Origin: Granulosicoccus sp045110515
GTDB lineage: Bacteria > Pseudomonadota > Gammaproteobacteria > Granulosicoccales > Granulosicoccaceae
Reading direction: 5' to 3'
Assembly: GCA_045110515.1 (NCBI GenBank)
Contig: JBGCGD010000028.1
Location: forward strand, 1 to 33,711
DNA length: 33,711 bases
Part shown: in pieces, positions 26,031 to 33,711 of the stretch
How the letters are laid out: each line of letters begins with the position of its first letter
How positions within the stretch are numbered: the stretch's first letter is position 1
Position numbers and translations under genes: made by a program
Notes under the pieces: model-generated
Told to the model about the DNA's origin: nothing
Seen by the model: the letters and a program-made list of their open reading frames with translations, nothing else
Database searches by the model: none

Positions 26031-28162
26031 ACACGGCTACCCGACGTTGGCATCGATTCCTGCCCAAACTAAGCCGCAGCCCGACGCGCACATCCGTGGA
26101 TGCAAGAGCGCTCGCCGCGTTGGCAGCCGTGCTCTTTCTTGTGCAGTTTCCACATATTTTTCACTTACCTGTATGGGTCAGCATATTGGGATGCACGCTG
26201 ATTGGCTTGAGGCTTTGGTATCACTATCATCCCGATATCAAGTTGCTACGTGTGGTGTTGTCACCGATAACTATCACTCTCATAGCAGCTTCTACAGCAA
26301 TATTACTGCAGTTCGATTTTGGTTATGCCTTTGGCAGAGACCCCTCTGTTGCTTTCTTGTTTGTGCTGGTTGCTGCAAAGTTCGCTGAAATAAGGCGCGC
26401 TAGTGATGCCACCCTTCTGTTGTGCCTGGCGGCATTTCTTTTACTCACGCAGTACTTTTATTCTCAAACTATTCTGGCTGCGGTTTTCACACTACCTGCC
26501 ATCGTTGCCCTCGCATTCGCCTTATCTATTTTGCGTGATTCAAAGAACCCGACAAAGAACAAACAACAGGTAAAGCTTGTGAGTAAATTGTTGTTGCATG
26601 GCCTACCACTCGCAGCCTTACTATTCTTTATTTTCCCTCGCCTGCCTGGACCACTTTGGTCTTTACCTGAAGATGCTATGGCCACAACGGGATTATCAGA
26701 CTCTATGTCTCCGGGGAGCATCGGCTCACTTTCACAATCAGCCGCTGTCGCGTTTCGCGTAGAGTTTGATGACGAGCCGCCACGTGCAAATCAACTTTAC
26801 TGGCGCGGCCCTGTACTCACAGAGTTTGATGGTCGCAACTGGAATACCAGTAAGACGGCAGCTGAATCAATGCCACAACATCTGCCCGGCATGGGAGACT
26901 TAGTCAGCTATACGGTCATGCTCCAACCCCATAAACAACGCTGGTTATTTGCCCTGGATGCGGCAATGTCTTTGCCACAAACCGATAGCACAAACATCGA
27001 TGGACAAGCTATACATACATCCACTCGACTACTCGGCAGGCTAATGGGCGATGGCCAGATGATTGCAAATAAGCCAGTATCACACGTATTGCGTTACAGA
27101 CAGTCGTCGGTTCTGAGCGATAAGATGGCCTCTTCAAGAGCGCCAGCTGACAATACACTGTACTTACCTGGCAAGAATCCTAGAACGATAGAATTCGCGC
27201 GTAAGTTAAGAAGCTCATCAACGAGTGATCTGGACTACGCTCAGAACGTTTTAAGAAATTTTAATCAAGACTTATTCAGGTATACGCTACAGCCGCAACT
27301 ACTGGGTGATGCGCCTGTGGATGAATTCTTATTTCAAACTAAAGCCGGTTTTTGCGAACACTATGCTGCGGCATTCGTCGTGCTTATGCGAGCTGCGGAC
27401 ATACCTGCTCGAGTCGTCACAGGCTACTTAGGTGGCGAGATGAACGGTGACTATATGATTGTCCGTCAGGCCGACGCTCATGCATGGGCGGAGGCGTATA
27501 TCGGAGGTGTTTGGCAGAGATTTGACCCGACTGGTTATGTCGCACCATCTCGTGTGGAGCAAGGTTTGTCCGCTGCGTTACCTAATGAAACGGCAGTCCC
27601 GGGTTTAGCTCGTTACGATTCCGGCTGGTTACGCAGCGCACAACTACGCTGGGATGCCATGAACCACCATTGGCAGCGACTCGTCGTAGACTTTAATAAC
27701 GACTCTCAAGACAAATTCTGGGATCGACTCGGCCTACTGAACCCCTCACTAGTTCAGATAACGCTCATTGTCATTGCGCTCAGCTTAGCGTGGAGTTTGT
27801 TTATTCTGGGCATGCCGAGCCTATCGAACAGGAACCTTTCACCGAATGAAAAGTTATGGAATCGCCTCTGCCGCTTACTGCACAGTTATCATTTCACACG
27901 GCTTAGGAACGAATCTTCCTCTGAATTTTTACAACGCGCAGCACTAAGATGGCCCACTCAGAGAGAACGGCTGATACGTTTAGACAAGGACTTTACGGCA
28001 GTACGATTTCAGCGCCCGAACAGTGACCTATCTGCTGTTGTAAGAAAACGTATTCAAAGACAGATCGCTCTACTTGGCTGCGGCCTAAGCGTTTCTCGTT
28101 TTCACCGCGTGCTTAGACGTCAACCCAAAGCAGGATCTATAGACTCTACCTCTAAGGCTTGA
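26027..28162 (+). CDS. tgpA: TgpA-like membrane transglutaminase (DUF3488, DUF4129)
   Basis: The 711-residue protein starts at TTG 26027, overlapping the DUF58 stop by 4 bp (TTGA). No early ATG or better start exists in the frame, so translation is probably coupled. Residues ~28-205 hold about six membrane helices (DUF3488). A periplasmic part contains the transglutaminase core with the full Cys-His-Asp triad: C443 in KAGFCEHYAA, H485 in DAHAWAE and D500 in FDPTG. A further membrane helix at ~577-595 is followed by a cytoplasmic DUF4129-like tail. This matches TgpA of Pseudomonas, a membrane protein with periplasmic transglutaminase activity encoded in a moxR operon. The 3' end overlaps the convergent PLP gene by 43 bp. 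Confidence 0.92.
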   Translation: MNTATRRWHRFLPKLSRSPTRTSVDARALAALAAVLFLVQFPHIFHLPVWVSILGCTLIGLRLWYHYHPDIKLLRVVLSPITITLIAASTAILLQFDFGYAFGRDPSVAFLFVLVAAKFAEIRRASDATLLLCLAAFLLLTQYFYSQTILAAVFTLPAIVALAFALSILRDSKNPTKNKQQVKLVSKLLLHGLPLAALLFFIFPRLPGPLWSLPEDAMATTGLSDSMSPGSIGSLSQSAAVAFRVEFDDEPPRANQLYWRGPVLTEFDGRNWNTSKTAAESMPQHLPGMGDLVSYTVMLQPHKQRWLFALDAAMSLPQTDSTNIDGQAIHTSTRLLGRLMGDGQMIANKPVSHVLRYRQSSVLSDKMASSRAPADNTLYLPGKNPRTIEFARKLRSSSTSDLDYAQNVLRNFNQDLFRYTLQPQLLGDAPVDEFLFQTKAGFCEHYAAAFVVLMRAADIPARVVTGYLGGEMNGDYMIVRQADAHAWAEAYIGGVWQRFDPTGYVAPSRVEQGLSAALPNETAVPGLARYDSGWLRSAQLRWDAMNHHWQRLVVDFNNDSQDKFWDRLGLLNPSLVQITLIVIALSLAWSLFILGMPSLSNRNLSPNEKLWNRLCRLLHSYHFTRLRNESSSEFLQRAALRWPTQRERLIRLDKDFTAVRFQRPNSDLSAVVRKRIQRQIALLGCGLSVSRFHRVLRRQPKAGSIDSTSKA

Positions 28163-29139
28163 GTTATTAATTGATCGTCAACGTTGCCGCCGGTCACTAC
28201 ACAGATCACCGCATCACCTTCAATCGACTTACCACCTAACGCTGCGGCCAATGCTACGCAGCCACCCGGCTCAACAACAAGCTTAAGCCGCAACATAGCT
28301 AGCTTCATCGCATTCAATACGTCATTATCGGAAACGGTTAAACCCGGACCTGCAAGCCTTTGAAGCACAGGAAAGGTTAGTTCGCCAGGCATCGGAGTCA
28401 CTATCGCATCGCAGAAGGAGTCCGGTGTTCCGATGTTGGACACTCTCGTCCCTTTTACTAGAGAGCGACACGTATCGTTAGCATTCTCAGGCTCAACTGG
28501 GCGAACACGAAAGCCCGGTCCATCAGCTTCAAGCGCCAACGCGATACCAGCACTTAATCCTCCACCACCACAACAAACCAGAACGTCTGCAGAGTCAACG
28601 CCCATCGCTACAGCTTGCTCAGCAATCTCTAAGCCGCAAGTGCCTTGCCCAGCAATAACGAGCGTGTCATCGTAGGGTTTGATCAATGTCAGTCCTTTTT
28701 CCAAAGCCAGCGCCTCACCAACCGCCTCCCGGGATTCACCACCTACGCGATCGTAAGTAACAACCGTTGCACCTAATGCCCGAGTGTTTGATAACTTCAT
28801 AGCCGGTGCATCAGCGGGCATCACGACGGTAGCCGGTATACCGTGAAGACTGGCGGCGTGCGCGATACCTTGAGCATGATTACCGGATGAATAGGCAATG
28901 ACGCCACGCGCTCGTGCACTTTCATCCAACGCACTAATGGCCGACCAGGCGCCTCTGAATTTAAATGAACCAGTTCGCTGTAGCACTTCGGCTTTGACCA
29001 ACACACGACGACCAGCAAGTTCGTTTAAAAACGGACTTTCCAACATGGGGGTTTTAACAGCGACCGGCGCTAAACGAATTGCCGCCTGACGAATGTCTTC
29101 TATGCCGGGTGCTAGATGATCTTTAGATTTTGTAGACAC
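28120..29139 (-). CDS. Threonine/serine dehydratase-like PLP enzyme
   Basis: The 339-residue protein belongs to the fold-type II PLP enzymes. The Schiff-base Lys is K60 in GSFKFRGA, SSGNHAQG at 84-91 is the substrate loop, and GGGG at 191-194 binds the cofactor phosphate. It lacks the C-terminal ACT-like regulatory domain of biosynthetic IlvA (about 500 residues), so it is a catabolic-type L-threonine/L-serine dehydratase or a serine racemase/hydroxyaspartate dehydratase. The start codon is GTG. Its 3' end overlaps the end of tgpA by 43 bp. It may be transcribed after the enolase-superfamily gene 67 bp upstream; a shared pathway is not evident. Confidence 0.9.
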   Translation of the reverse strand: MSTKSKDHLAPGIEDIRQAAIRLAPVAVKTPMLESPFLNELAGRRVLVKAEVLQRTGSFKFRGAWSAISALDESARARGVIAYSSGNHAQGIAHAASLHGIPATVVMPADAPAMKLSNTRALGATVVTYDRVGGESREAVGEALALEKGLTLIKPYDDTLVIAGQGTCGLEIAEQAVAMGVDSADVLVCCGGGGLSAGIALALEADGPGFRVRPVEPENANDTCRSLVKGTRVSNIGTPDSFCDAIVTPMPGELTFPVLQRLAGPGLTVSDNDVLNAMKLAMLRLKLVVEPGGCVALAAALGGKSIEGDAVICVVTGGNVDDQLITQALEVESIDPALG

Positions 29140-29206
29140 AGAGAACCATCCCGTTCAGATTAAAAAATAGTTTGGAAACTGTCAGTGATTCGATTGAGCG
29201 TGATTC

Positions 29207-30391
29207 TTAAACCGGGTCTTCTTGCATTTCTAAGTGTAGTTTCGTACCGGTATAGGGATTTGCTAGAGCCACGGACTCATCGAGCTCAACGCCCAAGCCT
29301 GGTTCGTCCGATGGAATGACGTAGCCGTCTTCCCAGCGTATCGGTTTCTTGAGTATCTCAGCATGGAAGCCCCCCCAGGTTTCGATACTCTCAAGGATTA
29401 AGAAATTCGGCGTGCAGGTTGCCAGCTGGGCATTGGCTGCGCCCTCTATCGGACCACAGTACAAATGCGGCGCAATTTGCGCATAGTAGGTTTCAGCCAT
29501 TCCGGCTATTTTCTTCGCCTCAAGCATGCCTCCTACTCGGCCTAAGGCCATCTGTAGTATCGAGGCGGCCTGTTCTTCCAACACCCGCGCAAACTCGTAT
29601 TTGGTCGTCAATCGCTCGCCCGTTGCAACAGGGATGGACGTCTGTCTTGAGACCCTTGCCATCTCTTTGGGATTTTCCGGAGGTGTGGGTTCTTCGAACC
29701 ACAACGGATCGCTGGTCTCCAAACGTTGAGCCAACCGAATAGCACCAGCTGCGGTGAATTGACCGTGTGTTCCAAAGAGCAGATCTGCACGCTTACCCAC
29801 AGCCTTGCGCAGGGTTTTGACAAACCGCTCAGAGCGGTCAAGTTCCTCTAATGATGGTTGACGGCCGTCATAGACCGTGTAGGGTCCGGCAGGGTCAAAT
29901 TTAAGCGCCGTGAAGCCCATGTCTACATACTCCAACGCCCGTTCTGCTGCCAGATCGGGGTCAGAGTAAACAGAGAGATCTTCACCAGCGCGCGGGTAGA
30001 TATACGTGTAACTGCGTAACCGCTCGTGCACCTTGCCGCCGAGCAACTCGTAAACTGGTTTGCCAACAGCCTTGCCTAAGATGTCCCAGCAAGCCATCTC
30101 CAGACCACTGAGCACACTCATCAGCGACATATCAGGGCGCAAGGTGTATCCACGTCCATAGACTCGACGCCACAGCCGTTCGATATGAAAAGGATCGGAA
30201 TCCTGAACGTGCATGTCGAACACGTCCTCGATCATGTGCTGAACAACGGCCGGACTGAACGTGGCCGTATAAACCTCACCAACCCCTTCAATGCCAGTAT
30301 CGGTTGTCAGCTTGAGGAAGATGAAGTAACGACCACCAAAGTGAGGCGGCGGATTTCCTACAATAAAGGTTTGAAGCGATTGAATTTTCAC
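29207..30391 (-). CDS. Enolase-superfamily sugar-acid dehydratase (mandelate racemase type)
   Basis: The 394-residue protein has the capping domain (1-~125) and a TIM barrel. Visible catalytic parts are K164-F-D166 at the end of one strand, H209 in FGTHG, E233-E234 in WFEEP, E259 in ATGERL and H309 in APHLYCGP. By spacing, H209, E233, E259 and H309 correspond to H185, E209, E235 and H285 of E. coli galactonate dehydratase (constant offset 24). The first metal ligand D183 then falls on G207. It is probably a dehydratase of an acid sugar such as galactonate or gluconate. The GTG start gives the family opening MKIQSLQTFIVGNPPP and lies inside a palindrome. Confidence 0.9.
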   Translation of the reverse strand: MKIQSLQTFIVGNPPPHFGGRYFIFLKLTTDTGIEGVGEVYTATFSPAVVQHMIEDVFDMHVQDSDPFHIERLWRRVYGRGYTLRPDMSLMSVLSGLEMACWDILGKAVGKPVYELLGGKVHERLRSYTYIYPRAGEDLSVYSDPDLAAERALEYVDMGFTALKFDPAGPYTVYDGRQPSLEELDRSERFVKTLRKAVGKRADLLFGTHGQFTAAGAIRLAQRLETSDPLWFEEPTPPENPKEMARVSRQTSIPVATGERLTTKYEFARVLEEQAASILQMALGRVGGMLEAKKIAGMAETYYAQIAPHLYCGPIEGAANAQLATCTPNFLILESIETWGGFHAEILKKPIRWEDGYVIPSDEPGLGVELDESVALANPYTGTKLHLEMQEDPV

Positions 30392-30412
30392 GTGAAACGT
30401 TGCTGATTCAGC
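30386..30412. promoter_or_regulatory. Paired palindromes over the start of the enolase-superfamily gene
   Basis: TTTCACGTGAAA (30386-30397) is a perfect 12-bp palindrome that includes the GTG start codon. GCTGA-T-TCAGC (30402-30412) follows four bases away. Both have the size and symmetry of GntR or LacI operators, which commonly control sugar-acid genes. No regulator gene is adjacent. The rest of the 248-bp region up to 30640 shows no other clear signal. Confidence 0.35.
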
Positions 30413-30639
30413 CAGTAGAATGGCTCATCATAGTGGCCATCACCCAAAGGATTTGCAAGTTAAAAAAGGCCGATCTTCCGGTTCAAGCACTATCACGCGT
30501 TTAGAATCCGCTGCCTGAAATTTAATAACGCTGCGGGTGCGGATGTACCTTCATAGGCTGTCATACTATGCGGGGTAGACGCTGTTTTCTAATCTCTCTT
30601 TCCACCGGCCAGACCTAAACACCATTCGAGCAAAGCACC

Positions 30640-31704
30640 GTGTCTTTTCTACCGTTGGCCATTGCCGCTATCTTGATAGCGACAACACTGATACCGTTTT
30701 CCATCCGTCGAGAATGGTGGATTCGGGCTATGGATTTCCCAAGCCTGCAAGTCGTCGTCGCGTCGCTTCTTTGGCTGCTGTACTGGCAATTCGGTGATCA
30801 CAACGGGGGGTGGTTTTCAACACTGTTAGCCATCGCTGTTTTTGCCGTCCTAATCTACCAGAGTCATCTTATTTACCCATACAGCGAGCTTCACCGACAA
30901 GAGGTTGATAGTTATCTGTTTGATGTAGACGGCGAAAGAGACACGTTGAAACTATTAAGTTGCAACGTTCTTATGACGAACAGAGACAGCCGTTCATTGT
31001 TGGCATTAATCAGACATCACAATCCCGATGTGTTCATCACCTTAGAATCCGACCAATGGTGGCAAGCCCAGCTCGACACATTAGAGGGTTATAGCTACGC
31101 AGTGAAATGCCCGCTGGACAATTTATACGGGATGCATATCTACTCACGTTTGCCACTACATGAATCAGCCATTCACTTCAAAGTAGAAGATGACAAGCCT
31201 TCTATCTTCACAAAAATTGCGGTAAACGATCGTTACTGGGTCAATCTGCACTGTGTGCACCCGGCACCACCAGCGCCCATGGAAAATCCTGAGTCAACGC
31301 AAAGGGATGTAGAACTAGTCCTTCTGGCTAAGAGCGTTGCGGATTGCGACAAACCCACCATCGTCACAGGCGACCTAAACGATGTTGCATGGTCCGCTAC
31401 AACTCAGCTTTTCAGACAAATCAGTGGCTTGCTCGATCCTCGTATCGGCAGAGGATTATTCAACACGTTTAACGCCTTTCATTGGTTTGCACGATGGCCC
31501 TTGGATCACGTCTTTTTATCCAATCACTTCAAAGTTATTCACATGGGTCGGCTACCGAAAATGGGGTCAGATCATTTTCCCTTACTCATTGAGCTGGCGG
31601 TCATGAGCAGTACCGACGACGAAAGTGGCGTGATAGATGACGACGTAGACACAGAGAGGCTGGAGAGCATCATGAACAGCACTATCGCCAAAGAGAACCA
31701 ATAA
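30640..31704 (+). CDS. Membrane-anchored endonuclease/exonuclease/phosphatase-family protein
   Basis: The 354-residue protein starts at GTG 30640. Residues ~1-20, ~36-50 and ~60-78 are hydrophobic membrane segments. The rest is the EEP domain with all expected residues: N109 in LSCNVL, E136 in TLESD, H207 in CVHPAPP, D245 and N247 in GDLND, D289-H290, and the terminal D311-H312 in GSDHFP. Members with membrane helices act on nucleic acids, phospholipids or inositol phosphates, and are often periplasm-facing. The C-terminal ~35 residues are acidic (SSTDDESGVIDDDVD), which is unusual and probably disordered. The gene ends 17 bp from the convergent MipA/OmpV gene. Confidence 0.9.
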   Translation: MSFLPLAIAAILIATTLIPFSIRREWWIRAMDFPSLQVVVASLLWLLYWQFGDHNGGWFSTLLAIAVFAVLIYQSHLIYPYSELHRQEVDSYLFDVDGERDTLKLLSCNVLMTNRDSRSLLALIRHHNPDVFITLESDQWWQAQLDTLEGYSYAVKCPLDNLYGMHIYSRLPLHESAIHFKVEDDKPSIFTKIAVNDRYWVNLHCVHPAPPAPMENPESTQRDVELVLLAKSVADCDKPTIVTGDLNDVAWSATTQLFRQISGLLDPRIGRGLFNTFNAFHWFARWPLDHVFLSNHFKVIHMGRLPKMGSDHFPLLIELAVMSSTDDESGVIDDDVDTERLESIMNSTIAKENQ

Positions 31705-31721
31705 GGATTACCGAACCTTTA

Positions 31722-32654
31722 CTACTGCGACTGACCCAACTCTACAATTTCTACCATGCTGCGGCTTCGCTTGATGGTCCAGACAACCCCTAGGGCAAAT
31801 CCCGTTTGAGTATCCGTTTCAAACAAAGGACTATCTTCATTTTCAGCCCCTTTATACAGACCGGTAAAAGCGCCTAGAAAGACTGCCACATTATGTCGTG
31901 GGCGGAACCCCAGACCCAATGTGATTTTCGTTTCCAAATAGCCCCCCTTAGCATCAAAGGCTGCCCGCTCTGCTGTTACAAATTCCTGCGGCACCTCATA
32001 AAAATAGTCCTGCAGTTTTTCATTCGCATAAGTGACGTCAATAGCCGCACCCACATCGATACCGCTCCCCCGGACGTTACGAAGGTTAATATCAAACCCT
32101 GCTTCTGCGACCATTCCCTGACGATCGATCGATTCAAAATCGGTGACAAACACTGCGCGCAATTCGGACGTAAACCGCGATTGCAATCGACTTTGCTCGT
32201 CAATGACTTCATCGAGTAAACGCACTTCTAGTTGCGGCCCGATTTCAAACAGGAAGTCTAAGTCGGGCATACCTTCTCGGACACCCTCTTGTGATGAACT
32301 GGCATTAAGCGACCCACCGACCGATAAGTCCAGTTTGACTCGCGGGTTTTCGATAGCCACCGCGCGAATACCCCCACCGCCAAAACGCAACGAGCGAGTG
32401 CGATAAACAAAGAACGGCAATGCGATCATTCGCCCATTCTTATCGTTCGAAGCCGGGTAGTCATAGCCACGAAACAGACCTGCGCCTACACCAAACTCCC
32501 AACGTGGCCGCTGTTTTATGCCAAGGGACAAGTCTTCGGAACTAGTCTCCACGCCTTGAGAATCACTGCCATTGTCCGCTGCATAGGATGTCATGGACAA
32601 GGTCAGTAAAAATATCAGAATGACCTTGGCTAGTTTGTTAATAGGAATATTCAA
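31722..32654 (-). CDS. MipA/OmpV-family outer-membrane protein
   Basis: The 310-residue protein starts at TTG 32654, the only start that keeps the full signal peptide (hydrophobic core VILIFLLTLSM, cleavage near SYA-AD at ~26). The mature protein opens RWEFGVGAGLFRGYDYPASND, the typical MipA/OmpV entry, and then alternates strands of a small beta-barrel. A terminal aromatic residue is not obvious (the end is VELGQSQ). MipA of E. coli scaffolds a transglycosylase and a transpeptidase; OmpV-like members are often of unknown role. A promoter is expected in the 120 bp before nudC, with which it is divergent. Confidence 0.88.
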   Translation of the reverse strand: MNIPINKLAKVILIFLLTLSMTSYAADNGSDSQGVETSSEDLSLGIKQRPRWEFGVGAGLFRGYDYPASNDKNGRMIALPFFVYRTRSLRFGGGGIRAVAIENPRVKLDLSVGGSLNASSSQEGVREGMPDLDFLFEIGPQLEVRLLDEVIDEQSRLQSRFTSELRAVFVTDFESIDRQGMVAEAGFDINLRNVRGSGIDVGAAIDVTYANEKLQDYFYEVPQEFVTAERAAFDAKGGYLETKITLGLGFRPRHNVAVFLGAFTGLYKGAENEDSPLFETDTQTGFALGVVWTIKRSRSMVEIVELGQSQ

Positions 32655-32774
32655 AGCACTGGGTTTCTCAGTTCATCCACTTATCTAAAAAGGTGAATCG
32701 GGACATAAAATCTTTACACAGAGCACTTTCACTCGCACGTATACTTAACGTAGTTCCAGTAACGACTTCCTGCC

Positions 32775-33711
32775 ATGTTTTATACCCACAGCACCGTGGA
32801 CAGAGCCGATCACATTCGCAAGGATGTCGATGAACTAAACAGGCTCTGGGCCCATGACAAAGCACGAATAGTACCTGTCTGGCAGAGCAAGTCTCTGGTG
32901 GTGAAAAACACACCCGATACACACGCACAAGCTGTTTTCCTGACTCGAGACAATGCCCCTGACGACGGTCAGCGTATTTTTCTGGGCTTGGATGATGGAA
33001 CACCTTATTTTGCGCTAGACGTCTCTGCACTTAACGAGGCACAGGCTGCTGAATTATGTGGGCAGTCATCTACCCGTGACGGGGAACATTACGATTCTGA
33101 ATTCCAGGATCTGCGACAAGCAGGCCCGATGCTTTCAGCGCAAGACGGCTCATTGCTAGCCTACGCACGCGGGCTAACATTTTGGAACGCGAACACACGC
33201 TTCTGCACGCGGTGTGGTGCCAGCATGGAATCTCACAGCGGCGGCCATGTGAGATCCTGTAGCAATGCAGAATGCGCCTATCAAGCTTTCCCGCGCACTG
33301 ACCCCGCTGTCATCATGCTGGTAACTTATACTCCTGAGGACAACTCAGAGCCACTATGCCTACTGGGCAGAAGTCCCGGCTGGCCCGACGGTGTTTTCTC
33401 AACCCTTGCAGGATTTGTTGAACCCGGAGAAAGTTTAGAGACAGCGGTGCAACGTGAAGTGCGTGAAGAAGTCTCAGTTGAGACTACTGATGTCAGGTAC
33501 GTAGCATCACAACCCTGGCCGTTTCCTCGCTCTATCATGCTGGGTTTTGAAGCCATCGCCACCACGACAAAAATCCAGTGTGACCCTGATGAAATCGCTG
33601 ATGCTCAATGGTTTACGCGTCACGAGCTAAAGGAATTTGGTAACTGGGGAGATGAAACCCCCGGCAACAAACTGCCCAGACCTGATTCTATCGCGCGCTT
33701 TCTGATAGACC
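32775..33711 (+). CDS. nudC: NAD+ diphosphatase NudC (3' partial)
   Basis: The frame starts at ATG 32775 and runs off the window end (312 codons). A zinc ribbon is present with C144, C147, C162 and C167 (FCTRCG ... SCSNAEC). The Nudix box GFVEPGESLETAVQREVREE spans about 213-232 with all catalytic Glu residues. The NADH-pyrophosphatase motif SQPWPFP is at 245-251. NudC cleaves NAD(H) to NMN(H) and AMP and removes NAD caps from RNA. The N-terminal part before the zinc ribbon is about 140 residues, longer than in the 257-residue E. coli enzyme; this is common in other proteobacteria. The missing end is probably only a few residues. Confidence 0.95.
   Translation, partial: MFYTHSTVDRADHIRKDVDELNRLWAHDKARIVPVWQSKSLVVKNTPDTHAQAVFLTRDNAPDDGQRIFLGLDDGTPYFALDVSALNEAQAAELCGQSSTRDGEHYDSEFQDLRQAGPMLSAQDGSLLAYARGLTFWNANTRFCTRCGASMESHSGGHVRSCSNAECAYQAFPRTDPAVIMLVTYTPEDNSEPLCLLGRSPGWPDGVFSTLAGFVEPGESLETAVQREVREEVSVETTDVRYVASQPWPFPRSIMLGFEAIATTTKIQCDPDEIADAQWFTRHELKEFGNWGDETPGNKLPRPDSIARFLID

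Overview
The window looks like a chromosomal stretch from a Gram-negative bacterium, most likely a marine or environmental gammaproteobacterium. The evidence is an outer-membrane and peptidoglycan-associated gene set (two OmpA-domain proteins, a MipA/OmpV barrel, lipoboxes), an Amt/PII nitrogen pair, a MoxR-DUF58-TgpA locus, a DUF6164 protein and NudC. Base composition is about half G+C by eye, and start codons are often GTG or TTG. I see no rRNA, tRNA, CRISPR array, insertion sequence, integrase or phage gene, so it reads as ordinary chromosome with lineage-specific accessory genes rather than an island. The genus cannot be fixed from the sequence alone.

Layout. 1-2292: a 5'-truncated OmpA-domain protein with a 90-bp tandem repeat, a membrane-anchored coiled-coil protein and a cytoplasmic DsbA-like protein, all tightly spaced. 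2403-5602: a DUF1800 lipoprotein and a Tat-exported DUF1501 protein, a pair that recurs in many bacteria. 5814-8996: a zinc alcohol dehydrogenase, an unknown exported Cys-containing protein, a CsaA-like protein (minus strand) and an OmpA lipoprotein. 9051-12064: an SLC13 permease (minus) and, divergently, an AstE/aspartoacylase-family protein that lacks several canonical active-site residues. 12152-15064: a GT2 glycosyltransferase, a DUF6164 membrane protein and a large lipoprotein with a metallopeptidase signature. 15083-17884 (minus): an HNH endonuclease, an ABC exporter and a 61-residue protein with its own terminator, divergent from a LysR regulator at 17996-18904. 18970-20550 (minus): amtB then glnK, separated from lysR by a shared perfect-hairpin terminator. 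20551-21007 has no gene but carries repeated GGTGC/GCACC elements upstream of amtB. 21008-23845 (minus): a very long DUF349 protein. 24062-28162: MoxR ATPase, DUF58 protein and TgpA-like transglutaminase, the last two overlapping by 4 bp with a TTG start. 28120-30391 (minus): a threonine-dehydratase-like PLP enzyme and an enolase-superfamily sugar-acid dehydratase. 30640-31704: an exo/endonuclease/phosphatase-family membrane protein. 31722-32654 (minus): MipA/OmpV. 32775-end: nudC, cut by the window edge.

How the genes may work together. The best supported functional units are amtB-glnK (ammonium uptake and its PII brake), moxR-DUF58-tgpA (chaperone ATPase with membrane-anchored periplasmic partners) and DUF1800-DUF1501 (secreted pair of unknown activity). 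No complete unknown defence or mobile system is evident. The most unusual observations are the AstE-like protein with lost zinc and substrate ligands, the enolase-superfamily enzyme with Gly at the usual first metal-ligand position, the small LysR-divergent gene with its own operator-like repeat and terminator, and the HEAT-plus-DUF349 giant.
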